Shown here: piece by piece, positions 1 to 11,735 of the stretch
Position numbering within the stretch: position 1 is the first letter of the stretch
How the letters are laid out: each line of letters starts with the position of its first letter
Source: Dioszegia crocea
Taxonomy: Eukaryota > Basidiomycota > Tremellomycetes > Tremellales > Bulleribasidiaceae
Reading direction: 5' to 3'
DNA: 64,000 bases
NCBI GenBank assembly: GCA_001600615.1
Contig: BCKK01000002.1
Coordinates: 402,809-466,808 of the forward strand
The notes under the pieces: generated by a model
What the model was told of the DNA's origin: nothing
Seen by the model: the letters and a program-made list of their open reading frames with translations, nothing else
Databases searched by the model: none
Position numbers and translations under genes: made by a program

Positions 1-2104
1 GGCTGCTACAGACGAGCAGAAGGATGGTAATGCAGTGGTTGAGATTGTCAGGATGGGTTAAGGAGCAGATTGAGATCGCGAGCCACTACGATGTTCCCCT
101 GGGAGTGAGTCCATCTTGAGCTAAATCATCGTTTGTACTGACATCCAGAATCTGGGCAATGATCCCGCAATCTTCCTCTCGGATGTTGAATTCGCCCGAA
201 GGCTCAAGGCCCAGGACATGATCCTTTGGTGGTCTGCGGCGCCGAGACCAGACTTAGGAGGGTCAGAGGACGATGCCAACACCCCCGAAGAGTTGACAGC
301 TCCCCAGATCTCCAACAAGGGGTGCTACTCGTCCGTGGTGCTGGAGATGGAGATTGGGGATCTTGCCATCAATTCGATCCTGCAGTCGGCTATGGTCAAC
401 GAGATGGAGGGATCGGGTCAGGGGTCGATGGCGTTCGATACCGCGTCGCACAACCTAGACGAATACGCCAAGGGCACTGCGAATGTCAGCGTGATACTTG
501 GTGACGCGGTGCTCTCGACGCAGACATTCGGAGTACTCAAATCCATGATCCGCACCTGGGTCTTCGACAAAGCAAAGGCGCACGCGGACGGCAACAAGAT
601 TGCCAAACCGGCTGATCTACTCGTTGATCAGTTCTGGCGGTGGGTAAGCTCAAGCGCATCCAACCTGTTTGAGCCCGCCCTCCATCGCTTCGTCCATGGT
701 CTCATGCGAAAAACCTTCCTCCAACTCCTCGCCGAGTTCAAAAGACTCGGCACGACCATCGTCTACGCAGACTACCAACGCGTCTTCCTCCTCACCACCA
801 AACCCGACGCTGGGTCTGCCTACGCGTTTGCGAGGTATCTCATCACGGCGGCGAACAGCCAAGAGCTCTTCCGCAATATGCACATCGACGTCCTGTTCTT
901 CTGGAACTACCTCGCATGGATGGATGTCGCCAACTTGGCCGGGGTCAAGGTGACGCCTGCCGAAGCCAGTAGCCGGAATCCCCCCTCCGCCCGGTTCAAT
1001 GTCTCGATGGATTGGAACATCATGGCCTTCCTCCCTGCTCCCCTTCAACCAGTCTTCGAGCGAAACGTGGCGAACTTCATCGTTCTGCTTTACAAGGCGA
1101 AGCGAGGTTCTACGGACGGTCGGACGCCTCTCCGGCCCATCTACAACCTTAACATCGATATCCCCGGTGACGTCGCGGCGTCGGTCTCTAATCCAACGAG
1201 GGACAAGGAGAAGGCGGCGGCGGAGACGAGCATCACTCAGAACCTCACTCGGAAGGTACTGAACGATATTGCAGCCGTAAAGAAGGATCAATCTGCCGCG
1301 CTACTCGACGCCGATTTAGCCGATTCATTCCAATTCCCCAATCTCCCAGGCGCCAGATCGGATCGCACAAATCCTACTCTCGAGCTCGTCAAATCCATCA
1401 CCGAGGTGTTCTCCCTTGCCAGAGACTATTCTGTCGAGGTTGGGATTCTCAAGCGGAATCTTCTGGATTTGGTGGCGGTGCGGGAATTCTCGCCAGAGGC
1501 AGCGTGGAAGAACCCTTGCGACAGTATTGTGGTGCCGATGGTAATCTGCGAGCGGTGTAATGCCATCAGGGATGTGGATCTGTGTCGTGATGCGGACAGA
1601 TTGCCGGGAGTGGATCCAGGGACGGGAGAAGTGTTAGCTCCGTTGAAGAAGAGTTGGTGCTGTACAGTGAGTCCTCAATTCTGCCGACCAACTATGCGGT
1701 AATGCTGATATACAGAACTGCGGCCTGGAGTATGACAGATTCATCATTGAACGACCATTAATCGATATGGTATCGAGATTGGTCTCTTCATTCCAGACTC
1801 AAGATGTGAGTTCCCCTTCTGATTGCTTCTACCGGAATGCCACATGCTGACGCAATCGCCAGATCATCTGCGTGAAATGCGGACAGTCCAAGGACGACAA
1901 TCTTGCTCCGACTTGTGGGTGCGGAGGGGCCTATAAGACCAGCTCGAATAGAGGAGAAAGCAAGATGAAGCTGAAAATGATCAAGAGTGGTAAGTCTGCT
2001 ATTGAGCTAGCTCGTGCGGAACATGCTGATGCCATCCAGTGGCTGAATATCACGATCTGGGAATGATCAAGGACTACGTGACGATGACACTGGATCGGTG
2101 GTGA
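1..2104 (+). CDS. POL2: DNA polymerase epsilon catalytic subunit, C-terminal part (5' end outside window)
   Basis: Leading-strand replicative polymerase; this is its non-catalytic C-terminal half, which binds the Dpb2 subunit. The exon from 149 reads in frame through the family signature PRPDLGG. Near the end come two cysteine clusters: CERC followed by CTNC, then CVKC followed by CGC, as in the CysA and CysB zinc/iron-sulfur modules of eukaryotic Pol2. I place introns at 105-148, 1667-1715, 1806-1862 and 1990-2039; all keep the frame and the protein ends in VTMTLDRW. Bases 1 to about 50 contain two competing frames, so another small intron probably lies there. The gene converges on CAND1 with about 200 bp between stop codons. 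Identity is secure; only the extreme 5' edge is uncertain. Confidence 0.93.
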
Positions 2105-2306
2105 GAAGGCGTGAAGAGCGGCGAGTATTTTGGGCTAGATCTGAATAGACTGCACCTTGCTTGTATAACTTGTATCTTTAATTGCATGGCGATGTAATGT
2201 ATGCTATCCGTAGCGTGTGCACCCGGATATAAACATTGCATGACGTGCTGTATGATGAACCGATCAGAAACCCCGAGATTTTTCCCTTCTGTGCCAACTC
2301 ATATTT

Positions 2307-5300
2307 CTAAGCCTGGTACTCTCTGAACTCGCGCCATTGGTTCTGACTGAGCAGTTGCCCAACGAACGCGTGGAATTTGGGTGCCTGTTGCGCCGTCGAC
2401 ATTTTGTATAGAGGCACCACCGTCCTCAATGTTGACCTCTGCATTTCCTCTGTAGATATCATCAGCTTCGAGTGCCACTTATGCGGTAGGAAAAGACTCA
2501 CCCTTTCTCTCGAGGTCTTGCTTGATGGTGTCATCCTTGACCTCTACGTCCTTCATGATGCTCTGCACAGCCTCCGAGACCTCGTCCAGCCGGGGAACGA
2601 TGCTGTTGGGCGCAAGCTGGCCCAAGCGGAGGAGGAGCATAAGTCCGAGAACCTTAATCTCGTTCACGTCCGATAAGGCCGCCATCACGCGGTCTGTAAA
2701 TGTTGGGAGATCAATCTTGTTGAAGCAGGTAGCGAGCTGTAGAGGTCAGCATACTGTACAACTGACTTATCTGATACTGCTGAAGCGCAGAACATAGACG
2801 GCAAGACTAACCAAAGTGTACCTAGACAATCAGCTCTATATAAAAACAGAAGAGGAAGAAGACAGCTTACATTGTCTCATAGGCCGTCTTCCGGTTCTCG
2901 AGTCCGTCATCCTCAATTACTGACTCGTCAGCATGAAAATGTACGCAATGCTGGCAAGGGAAACTCACTCTTGAATGGACCCATCTGTACCGATCGCTGT
3001 AGCTCCGGCTTGACCACCGTCTCCTGGTATAGGAGAGGCTGCAAGGTGTTGAGGCGGTCCACGACGAGATGTGGCTTGTTTTGAATGGCCGCGTTGAGCG
3101 AAGCCAGGGATAGACGACGGACCACCTGCACTGTCAGCCATAGCTAGAATACGCATAGAGTATGAAGAGCTCACCAGATTCTCGTCGTGCATCAGACTCA
3201 AAAACTCGACGATGAGAGGAGAAATCAACTCGTCATAGCTCGAGCTGGTGTCGATGAAGGTGTATCGAACGGCCGCAGCGACGATGGCACGGTTACGAGC
3301 TCCAGATCTCAGAAGTTGCTGAGTGGGAATGAGCGAGCCGTCCTCCACGGAGGAAAATGATGACTGACCTGGAGCTGAGGCAAGAACTTGGCAGGAGCGG
3401 TAGTGATCAACTTTCCAATGCAAGCCGCTTTGACGTTCCTGATTCCGTCATCGCCCACAGCCTGGTCGCCCGAGACGGCGCCATCTTCGGCCAAAAGAGG
3501 CTTCCACAGCGAATCAGCCAAGAGCTCGAGTCGGGCCGACGGCAGGTGGAGAATGACCTAAACATGTCAGCCGGGCTTAGATGTTGGGAGACACCGAACT
3601 TACCTCCTTCAAGGCGTGCAGTAACAGCAATCGCGGCGCTGCGTTCTTTTCCGAACCGATTTGCTGAACCAAGGCGGGCAGGAATACCGTATGAGATCCG
3701 ACAGCGAGGTTTCCTATCAGTATGTCAGCGAGGGACGTCGACCACGTCACAAGTAAACTTACCGGCAGCAAAAGCAGCAGCGCTTCGGACTTCCTCGCTC
3801 TGGGTCTTGAAGAACGAAGTCACTCTTTCGAAAAGTTTGGCATCGGCGGAAAGATCCCTGGCAATCAGCACAGCTCCTGCGTTTTGTGACTGTAGATCAA
3901 GTCACGTAATTCGACCGATCTCGCCAATGCACAGAAGAGAGAGGTAAGTATCTGCTTCAGTAGCCTTGCCAGTCTACAGTATCAGCTCCATTCCATAGAT
4001 CTACAGTGTCCTGCTCACCTTGATGGTCTTCTGGAACAAGGCAAGTATCCCAGCGGCATTCCTCAGACTAGCCGAAACGACCGCTCCGATAATCCTGGCG
4101 GTAGTAGTGTACATCCCCGTTCCGCCCTTGGTGGCATCGGGGATCTGCGGTGCTCGACCGAGATTGTCGACAAGCTGTGGAACGAGCCGAGTTGCCGAAT
4201 CGGGATCACCAGCGACGTAGGTGGTGAAGAATGTAGTGAGGCCTTCGACCTGGCTGGCATTGGCCGAAGTTGGGGACTTGACCACTTCCAGAACCTGAGG
4301 AATAAGGCTGGTGACTGATGCCCGAGCCTTGGGCTGCCTGGCGAGGATGAGGGCAATGGTCTGGATCGTGGTGGGCTGAGCGAGGAAAGGGGCCAATTCC
4401 TTGATCATCGAATCTGCGGTCTTGGGAGGGAGTTGTGCGCCGATCCGAGCAAGGATAGCGGACAAGCAGTTGAACTCGGCATTCTTGCCTGTGGTTCGGC
4501 GAGATCGACGAAGGGCCGTGATGACATCCGGTAGAATACCGAGCAGCCAGTTGTCAATGACGCTGCCCTTGCACGAGGGCGATTCGGCAATCTTCCCAAT
4601 GACAATGACGGCGGTGTTGGCCGTGCTCTCGGTGGTCAAGCGAGCGGTAATGAGGGGGAGACACTGTTTGTACGAGGCAGTCAAGACGTCTCCTTCGTGA
4701 ACGAGGATATCGCCGAGAGTTTCGAGTGCCTTTTCTCGAACGTCCGCATCAACTGTCGAATCCGCCAGAACCTCAGCGGTGGCGCTGAAGAGCTGTTTGA
4801 CAGGCGCCGTGACGTCGGCCTTGATAGGCGACGCAGAGCCAACCGGTCGGATTGACTGCGCGAGGGCAGAGGCCGCGTTGAAGCCTTCGAAGCTGATCCG
4901 CTGGAGCTTGTCCTTCATGCACCGGATGATGGCGGGTACGAGGTCGCCGAGGTATTTGACATAGGCGCGCGAAGGGTGGTTTCGGAAGTATGCAGCGAGG
5001 AAGGATAGGGCTGCAATAGCAAGGGAGGAAGTGGTGGCGGTGTCCACGGAGCGCAGGGCGGCGATAGCAGCCGTGCAGATTGAGGGTGAGTCAGACTCAA
5101 GGCCCCCGCCAATGACTTCCGCAAGCTGGCGAAGGATGCCGAAAGATTCTTGCTTGGTGGGCAAGGATTTACTGTTGAGCTGTTTGAGAACAGCTTTGAG
5201 GACTTGGGGGAGGGACATTTGAAGGGCAGCGGTCACGCTGGGACATCAGCTTTCACCCCCTCCACCTGAAAAATGATTCTCACCTGTCCTCTGGTCCACT

Positions 5301-7051
5301 ATCATCCTCAATCTCCTCGCTCCTCTTCCTTTTGTTCCTGGGGCCGCTGGCGAGCTCCGCATGCCTCGCAGTGGCGGTCTGCCTCAAAAGAGCCGCAAAG
5401 GCCGCCAGAATCTCCAATCGTACACTCTCCTCCCTCTCGTCCATGCGCGACACCAAGACTGGAGAAGCGTTCCGGTAGAACTCGGCGAGAAGCTCGTTGC
5501 GGGTTCCGACCAGAGCGTGAATGAGCTTGGCAGCGGAACGGCGGACCTTCCAGGACACGTCCTCGTCGTCCGAGTATCTAGTCATCAGCGCTGGCCAGGT
5601 TTGCAACTTACGCATCCTCATCCTCGTCGTCATCATCCTCGTCGTCAGCGTCCATGTCGACGTCCTCGTCATCGTCCAGTTGGACAAAGTTCTGCTTTAT
5701 TAGTGGTGAATAATTTCAATGCCAATAGCGCTCACAGGATCATATTTGATCAACTCCAACGCCTTCTGAGTGATGTCTCCGACAGTGGGACCGATTTCAG
5801 TCGGACAACGTAGGACGAGTACTTCCAGAGCCTCAGATCAGTATAATTTGCTGAAGTGATGACTCACCATCAGTGCACCCTCGGTGGTTTCAACGTCCTC
5901 CGGGTCCTCAGCCTGATCCAGGATCAGAGTCACGATATCATCGTTGCTGATCAATCCTCCTATTCTGGCCGCGCTCTGGCCTTTTGCCAGACTAGCAACG
6001 ACAGCTGCCCACACCTTCCCAGTATCGCCTCCCGCGGTGAGCCCTTCTGTGATTTTAGGCTTGACACCATCGAACAATTTAGGGTTGGTTGATACCAGAG
6101 CGCCGAGAGCGGGAATAGCCCGTTTGCGGATAGGGAGCCGGCTCGAGGAGATGATCTTGATCAGAGAGTTGATAGAGGTCCCCTGAAGAGCATCGGAGCC
6201 GGCAATGATGGGGGAAAAGCGGATGTAGACGTCTGTGAGAATTTGTAGGAGCTCGGAAGCGAGCTGTGCGTTGGGATTGGCCTAAATGTCAGCGTCATCG
6301 AGATTAAACGTGGCCGGGAGCACATACCTTGGTCAGCACAGGGTACACCTTGGTGATGATGTTCTCAACGATTTGAGGCGCAATTGCACCGTCGGTCGGC
6401 ATTTCCAGGACGACTGCCTTGAGGGCTGTGAAGGTCAGCTAGGCGCCAGATTTTCAAGCTTATACAGAAGAAGCGTACCGAGGCATGAAATATCTCTGAC
6501 ACCCTCGTTTGCCTCATTCTCCTTGTCAGAGCTGTTGACGTATATCAGAAGCTCATTGACGATTTGGTTTAAGAATTGGGGCCGAGCACGTCGAACCATC
6601 GCTCCGATGCTGTCGCTATCAGCAAATGGCTTATCCTCGAGGAATCTGATCAGACATACCAAGAGACCGAGACATTCTTCACTTCAGATATGGGATCCGC
6701 CATAGTCTTCAACACCGCATTGGTGAGTTCCTTCTCGACGTGCTCCTCGGTATACGAAGTCTCGGCTTTCCGGGCTGACGCTGATTGACTGGCTGATGCG
6801 GCTGGTGCGGGTGAGGACGTCACTCGGAGTAAGTCCTTGTGCAGATCCAACAGAGCCATCGTCCTTTTCTATGTCAGCAGAGAATATCGCGGACAGTCAT
6901 CCTGGACTGACCTCAAGTCGGAGTCGGTTGACCGCATCTGCTCTGATCAGCGTCGTTGCGACAGGAAGAAGAAAAAGTTCTAGAGACTGACCTTTTCCAA
7001 TAGCGGTGCCATTTGAAGCGTCAGAGTCGGAGCTCTCGCAGCGGACGACAT
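2307..7051 (-). CDS. CAND1: Cullin-associated NEDD8-dissociated protein 1 (CAND1/TIP120)
   Basis: HEAT-repeat protein that binds unneddylated cullin-RING ligases and exchanges their substrate receptors, such as F-box proteins. The reading starts MSSAARAPTLTLQMAPLLEK, matching the short CAND1 N-terminus, and runs through many short exons. The exon around 5280-5690 carries an acidic Asp/Glu block followed by DEDVSWKVRRSAAKLIHAL, the most diagnostic CAND1 segment (human has DDMSWKVRRAAAKCLDAV). Later exons give LYQETVVKPELQRSVQMGPF, again CAND1-like, and the protein ends REFREYQA. Total coding size is in the range of the roughly 1,230-residue family. Exon borders were not all fixed individually. 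It diverges from the MRPS16 gene and shares a 357-bp promoter with it. Confidence 0.93.
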
Positions 7052-7408
7052 GGTGGGTGATAGATGTAGGTCTTGGGGTAAGTGAGTATAGAGTGAAAGG
7101 CAAAGAAGGAGAGGAATGTGAGGTGAGTGGACACCCACGCGACGATGCAAGCGCGTACCGGTCACGTGAGAGATGCCGTAAGCCGACCGTTTCCACCTTT
7201 TTCGACCCTCCCTACAAAATCATCATCGATGCAACCATACTATATCGCTCTATGTCCAATTGCCTATATCAACAGCAGACACTACGAACCTGCACAGTAC
7301 AGCAGTGTGAAATCTCAGCTTGAATCTCCATTGGTACCCCAAGAGCGCTTTGAAAGCACACCAACCAAACGTCCCATCTCCCTTTTCCCCCTTGCCCCCT
7401 CCCTCGCC
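7052..7408. promoter_or_regulatory. Divergent promoter between CAND1 and MRPS16
   Basis: This 357-bp spacer separates two divergent start codons, so it should drive both genes. It holds a CACGTG site at 7163-7168 within GTCACGTGA and a CCAAT pentamer at 7256-7260, followed by CT-rich sequence before the MRPS16 start. No gene is seen. Confidence 0.5.
7161..7169. promoter_or_regulatory. GTCACGTGA bHLH-type site
   Basis: The 9-mer GTCACGTGA contains a CACGTG E-box in the flanking context preferred by Cbf1/USF-type bHLH proteins. It lies about 110 bp upstream of the CAND1 start. The same 9-mer occurs upstream of the p23 gene at 17649. Function is inferred from the motif only. Confidence 0.35.
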
Positions 7409-7979
7409 ATGCCCGTCCGAATACGTCTAGCCCGACACGGCCAGCGTCACAATCCCTTCTACCACCTCGTCGTCATCCCCTCTACCAAAGCTCGAGATGC
7501 TCGACCTATCGAGAAACTCGGTGAATACGATCCTATACCCCGTCTACCATCTACTGCCGATCTCCCATCCTCTTCAATGATCTTTGGAAAGAAGACGGAA
7601 GCGGCGCCAAAGGAGAAGAAGGTGACATGGAATGTAGAGAGGATACGGTACTGGCTGGATACAGGGGCGCAGCCCACCCGGAGTGTGGTGAAGCTATTGG
7701 AGCGGGTGAGTTGATGCGTACTTCAAAGATGTGTTTCAGATATGTGTGCTGATAGATCAGGGCGGCGTATTGACTGTCCCACATAAGTGGCAACATCAGT
7801 GGAGTCCGGGACTCGCTCAAGCTATTGCGCAGTCTTCAGCTACATCTTCAGCTACATCATCCCCCTCCGCATCCCGTTCATCACAAACCTCTTCATCACA
7901 ATTGGAATCCTCCACTTCGACCGGTATCGACTCGCCTGCTGGACGGACGACAGGCTTTGCAGGTGCGACGGCGACATAG
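7409..7979 (+). CDS. MRPS16: Mitochondrial small-subunit ribosomal protein bS16m
   Basis: Structural protein of the mitochondrial 28S/37S ribosomal subunit. The start MPVRIRLARHGQRHNPFYHL is the classic S16 N-terminus, followed by RPIEKLGEYDP and the helix RIRYWLDTGAQPTRSVVKLL, in family order. One intron at 7706-7760 joins in frame to GGVLTVPHKW. The last 45 residues are a Ser/Thr-rich extension beyond the bacterial S16 length, common in fungal homologues. There is no separate presequence; S16 family members often use their basic N-terminus for import. The start was chosen because it is the conserved S16 methionine; an upstream in-frame extension has no similarity. Confidence 0.93.
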
Positions 7980-8357
7980 CAGAGGTAGGGCGGTGAAGCT
8001 GGGGTATGGTGGCAGGTATGCAATTAGCTGTCTCGTCTTCATTTAGGTCACTCTCGGCCGGAGACGGGTACAAATAGTCATTTTGTCCCTTCACCCCCTT
8101 CTATGTGGTGGGAGTTCTCTCGTGTCACCTCCTGAGACTCTGTCAGACTGTCCAAGCTCGTACATAGGCCTTTAGCCGAAGTGTACCTGTCTTACGGTCC
8201 ATCATAGGCGTATTTCCATCACACCTGGCAAAATTCTAGTCCGTGCGTCCGTGCCTGAATTTCCGAGATTTTTCAAACTTTTGCAGCTGGCCTGACCATC
8301 ACCCATCTCAACCCTCATCCTATATAGTGACATAGTGACCCCATACATCTCGTCGCA
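7980..8357. other. Intergenic region, RPA43 promoter
   Basis: 378 bp between two genes on the same strand. It contains the MRPS16 3' region and, at 8321-8326, a TATATA sequence about 35 bp before the RPA43 start. No coding potential is evident. Confidence 0.4.
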
Positions 8358-9803
8358 ATGTCAGCGACTACCAACGCTATCGCAAGCTCTTCCAAGCTGC
8401 CAAAGACAAAGTCAAAGTCAAAGCCAGACAAGCAGCCAAAAGCCAACGGTAGCTCAAGCCATAAACGGGACAAGGGGGCCAACGGAGTCAAGGACAAGGG
8501 CAAGAGCAGCTCGGGCAAGAAGAGCAAGAAAGGGCATGAGGGTCCGTATGAGCATCGCCGGATGCGTATGAGACTCAGCGTCCCGCCTAAATTCTCTGGG
8601 GATTATATGGTCGGTGTGAGGGAACAGTTGGATGGGATGGTGATGCAGTGAGTGCAAATTTGCTTTCAGCCCTAGATCATCTTGATTCCACGTCAAGCGC
8701 GGTATGATACATCTTGTAAGATCATAAGCTGACAATATCAGCTATGTGGACCAAGTCAAAGGCGTTCTCCTTGCCCACTGGGACCACACCTTCCTGGACG
8801 AGTCTGTGAACCTCATCAACGAATGTCCCTTCGGTGTCGCCGATGTAGAGTTTGAGACTCTGATATGGGCACCGAAACTTGGCCAGAAGCTACGTGAGTC
8901 TGCGCAGCAGGAAGGATTATGACTTTCCCATGTACCCATCAGCTGACAAGATAGACGGCACGCACTCCCTATCTTCCCCATCTCACCTCTCCCTTCTCTT
9001 CTCCCGCACCTTCAATGTTTCCATCCCGCTACAGCACATCCCCCAGGACGAGTACGAATTCCAAGCTACAAATCCGGACGATCTCGATGATGAAGATGAG
9101 GACAGCGACTCGGAAGATGGGCTGGTCGGACTAGGTGGTCTGAATGGACACGGCCAGGTGGAAGAGGTCGGGAGGTGGAAGTTGAAAAGTACGGGCACTT
9201 TGGTTGGCGAAGGCGGCCAGGGGATTAGGTTCACAGTCATTGGGTAAGTTAGCCTCTCGCTGGCCTCATACACTATAGCGACTGCCGGATCGTTCACTCT
9301 TTATCTCCGAAATCCGAGAATAGGCTGACGTTTGCAGAATGCAGGTAACCAACCAAATGCTCTCCTTGACCGGATCCCTCCTCTCAGATCCCACCAATCC
9401 ACCTCCACCCCCTCCCGCGCCCACCGCCACCCAAGCTACGGTTTACGACTCCCCTACTCCCGAACCTGAGCTCGAGCGCCGGCCGGCCAAACAGGCGCGC
9501 ACGAATGTCAAACAGCCTCGTGTCCACGCCGCAGCCGCAGCTGCTGTGGTCCAGGAGGAACCTAAAGAGGAGATTGACGAGTCATTTATGACTGAAAGAG
9601 AGTTGAAGCAGAAGCGCAAGGAAGACGCGAGGCGGAAGAGGGATGCAAAGAAGGAAAAGAAGGCTGGACAGGCGATGATTGTTGAGCAGGCCCTTGGCGG
9701 GACGGCGGCCGTTGGCATGTCCGGGACTGGTAACGGTGACGGGGCGAAGAAGCGGAAAGGGGATGATGGAGAGGGCGGCGCGAAGAAGAAGCGCAAGGAC
9801 TAG
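8358..9803 (+). CDS. RPA43: DNA-directed RNA polymerase I subunit RPA43
   Basis: Pol I stalk subunit (Rpb7-like), which binds initiation factor Rrn3 in rRNA transcription. Four exons joined across introns 8648-8741, 8894-8954 and 9244-9337 stay in frame. The N-terminus is Lys/Ser-rich. The conserved block begins HYVDQVKGVLLAHWDHTFLD and continues to FETLIWAPKLGQKL and LLFSRTFNVSIP, matching the SHS2 and OB-fold parts of RPA43. An acidic insert near residue 190 and a Lys-rich C-terminus ending KKKRKD, probably a nuclear signal, follow. A second Pol I subunit candidate lies at 49293-50474 in this window. The first exon's Lys/Ser-rich lead is longer than in yeast, but the start is the first methionine in frame. 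Confidence 0.87.
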
Positions 9804-10158
9804 TTTGGTCGGGGCAGAGAGGCTGAGTCCGGAATGGTTTTTGGCGGATGGGTACGCTCGTCCCAAGCCGCCCACACGTCGGGGGCGGAACCTCGTGGGA
9901 GGTTCCGCCCCCGATGCTGTGAGCGGATTGGGATGAGCGTAGCGGATGGGAGGGGATCTGATCAGTGTGCGGGATCATGGCTTTATTCACCTACGGTAAT
10001 CTATATCTATTGCATATTCTTGAAAAGCTGAGACTCTTGTTTATGCTGCTACATTCGGACTTACAACTACGCACGACAGCGAACCTCTCCATATAACGAA
10101 CGCACCCTCATTCTCGGACCTAAACCACCTTCGCCCTCAACTACCCCTCGCCCAGCTT
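9804..10158. other. Convergent intergenic region containing a hairpin
   Basis: 355 bp between the convergent ends of RPA43 and the BTB-like gene. The only feature I see is the perfect inverted repeat at 9879-9914. Confidence 0.4.
9879..9914. repeat. Perfect 16-bp inverted repeat with 4-nt loop
   Basis: Left arm 9879-9894 reads TCGGGGGCGGAACCTC; right arm 9899-9914 is its exact reverse complement; the loop is GTGG. The stem is very GC-rich and lies about 75 bp past the RPA43 stop, so in RNA it would form a strong stem-loop in the 3' UTR. No flanking target duplication was seen. Confidence 0.85.
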
Positions 10159-11426
10159 TCAGACGTCCCTTGGGTCAGGATCAAACTCCCTCGCTACCGC
10201 TTCCCAATCCACCTCCGCCTTTCTCTTTCCAGTCCGAGTAGGTGTAGCCACTTGTGGTCTGGCTACTCTGATAGGGCTCGGGCTCGGTGGGGCGTGAAAG
10301 AGCGGTGTCCGACTCGGCTTCCACGCAATGCTGGAGGAGCGAAGGGGAGAGGTCAGCACCGTGCGCGAAGGGGAGAAGGCAGATCGCGGGGGAGTGGCGG
10401 GCTGTCTCGATGAGAAAATGGGCGTTGCGGGGTCGAAGCGATGTGTATCCTTAAGTCGATGTAGTTCGTTCAATCAGCTTGGCTGTATGCCCTCGGCCTT
10501 CAGCTCGTGCTCCGATTTACCCAGTGCACAACTTACTGGGTAGTCCGCCGCCATCCAGTCACCACGGAGCAACCTATCGCCCTCTTGACCTGCCGAACCC
10601 CTGATCGCCCACCACGCCAAATCCACATCATCCAACCCCGACGCAAACTCCAACACTTCCCATGGATGATGAAATGCGCATCCCGCTATGGCTTGACGAA
10701 TGGGCAGTAGTAGACCCTCGGCCTGTAGGGCCTGTGCGACAACAAGGAGATCAACGAGCTCTTCGAGTGGTGTTATGCCGAGCAGGGGTGCCCACCGAGT
10801 ACGGGGTGTGTGCGCGGCGGTCTGAAAGAGGTGAAGAGCGGCGGTAGAGCAATGTAGGCGGATCTTGATCTGTGCTGAGGGTCTTCGTGTAGGGTAGTCT
10901 GGGCCGCTGTATGATTAGTGCCAGTCACTGCATGATGTATAACTCCAGATCTAGATTACGGAAAGTGGACATACCACAGATACTCGAATCGGTCTCGCGA
11001 GAGGTACACCTTATGTCCTTCTTCGCTCCTAAGGATTACTGGGAGATCCACCTGTACACCCCCGGTCGTATTTGCTGGGCTAGGCGAAAAGAGCCGCCTT
11101 GTCTGATGTCCACCGGCCCTGTATACCGAGGTGGCTTCTCGCCCTGAGCTCTGATGAGGTCGGAGGACGGACGAGGGTGCACTTCGAGAACGGGGTGTCT
11201 GTGTGATATCATCCATTGAACGGTACGATTGAGGAGGCGGGCTGAGATTTAGTGATGCGAGGGTCGTATATGGACGGCAGTGAATAGACGGGATTGATGG
11301 TTCAGTAGCTGGGTGGAGTGGTGTTGGTCTTGCCGGGGACCCGGCGAAGATGTCCTGAGCCTCAACAGGTCTGCTGTTGTGCCAAGACCTTTGGCTGATG
11401 CCTGTATGACTACGGATGTAGGTCAT
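10159..11426 (-). CDS. Unrecognised protein with BTB/POZ-like middle region
   Basis: Three exons (introns 10907-10974 and 10450-10536) join into exactly 370 codons plus stop, with canonical splice sites, so the gene is well supported. The first third is Ser/Pro/Arg-rich and looks disordered. The middle reads from VDLPVILRSEEGHKVYLSR through PLLGITPLEELVDLLVVAQ and LLLPIRQAIAGCAFHHPWE; this succession of a strand, a receding helix pair and a late Cys/His segment resembles the divergent BTB domains common in basidiomycetes. The last 100 residues are Pro/Ser/Arg-rich with a KRK stretch. No catalytic motif is seen. The BTB assignment is a guess from pattern; function is unknown. Confidence 0.65.
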
Positions 11427-11735
11427 TTCAGTTTTAGCACCTAGATGGAGGGTTGACGAAAGTGAAGGCGAGTTTGAAACGTCGAGTGGGTTTCAGTACA
11501 TCCATCGGCATTGAGCATTGGAGTCAGAAGCCGATGTGGACGTTACACAGGCAGGCTACAGGCATATCTGAGTCAGGGTAGAACATTCATACACGTATAG
11601 ACAGGAACACGAACTTGCTGAATCTTCAATCACGCGCTCCAAACGCCTCGCAATCGCCCTGGCTCTCGCACTTGTATCGGGCTTCGTCCGCTACCTTCAC
11701 CTCAATCTCGACCGTCTTCCGCAAGCGGTAGACCG
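11427..11735. other. Intergenic region
   Basis: 309 bp between two genes on the minus strand: the 3' region of the first F-box-like gene and the presumed promoter of the BTB-like gene. A minus-strand frame stays open through 11626-11736, but it is not the frame reached by the F-box gene's splice. Nothing else is seen. Confidence 0.35.

Noticed and set aside
2377..3947. Open frames on the plus strand under CAND1
   Set aside because: They are antisense to a well-supported gene with conserved HEAT-repeat coding and have no family features.
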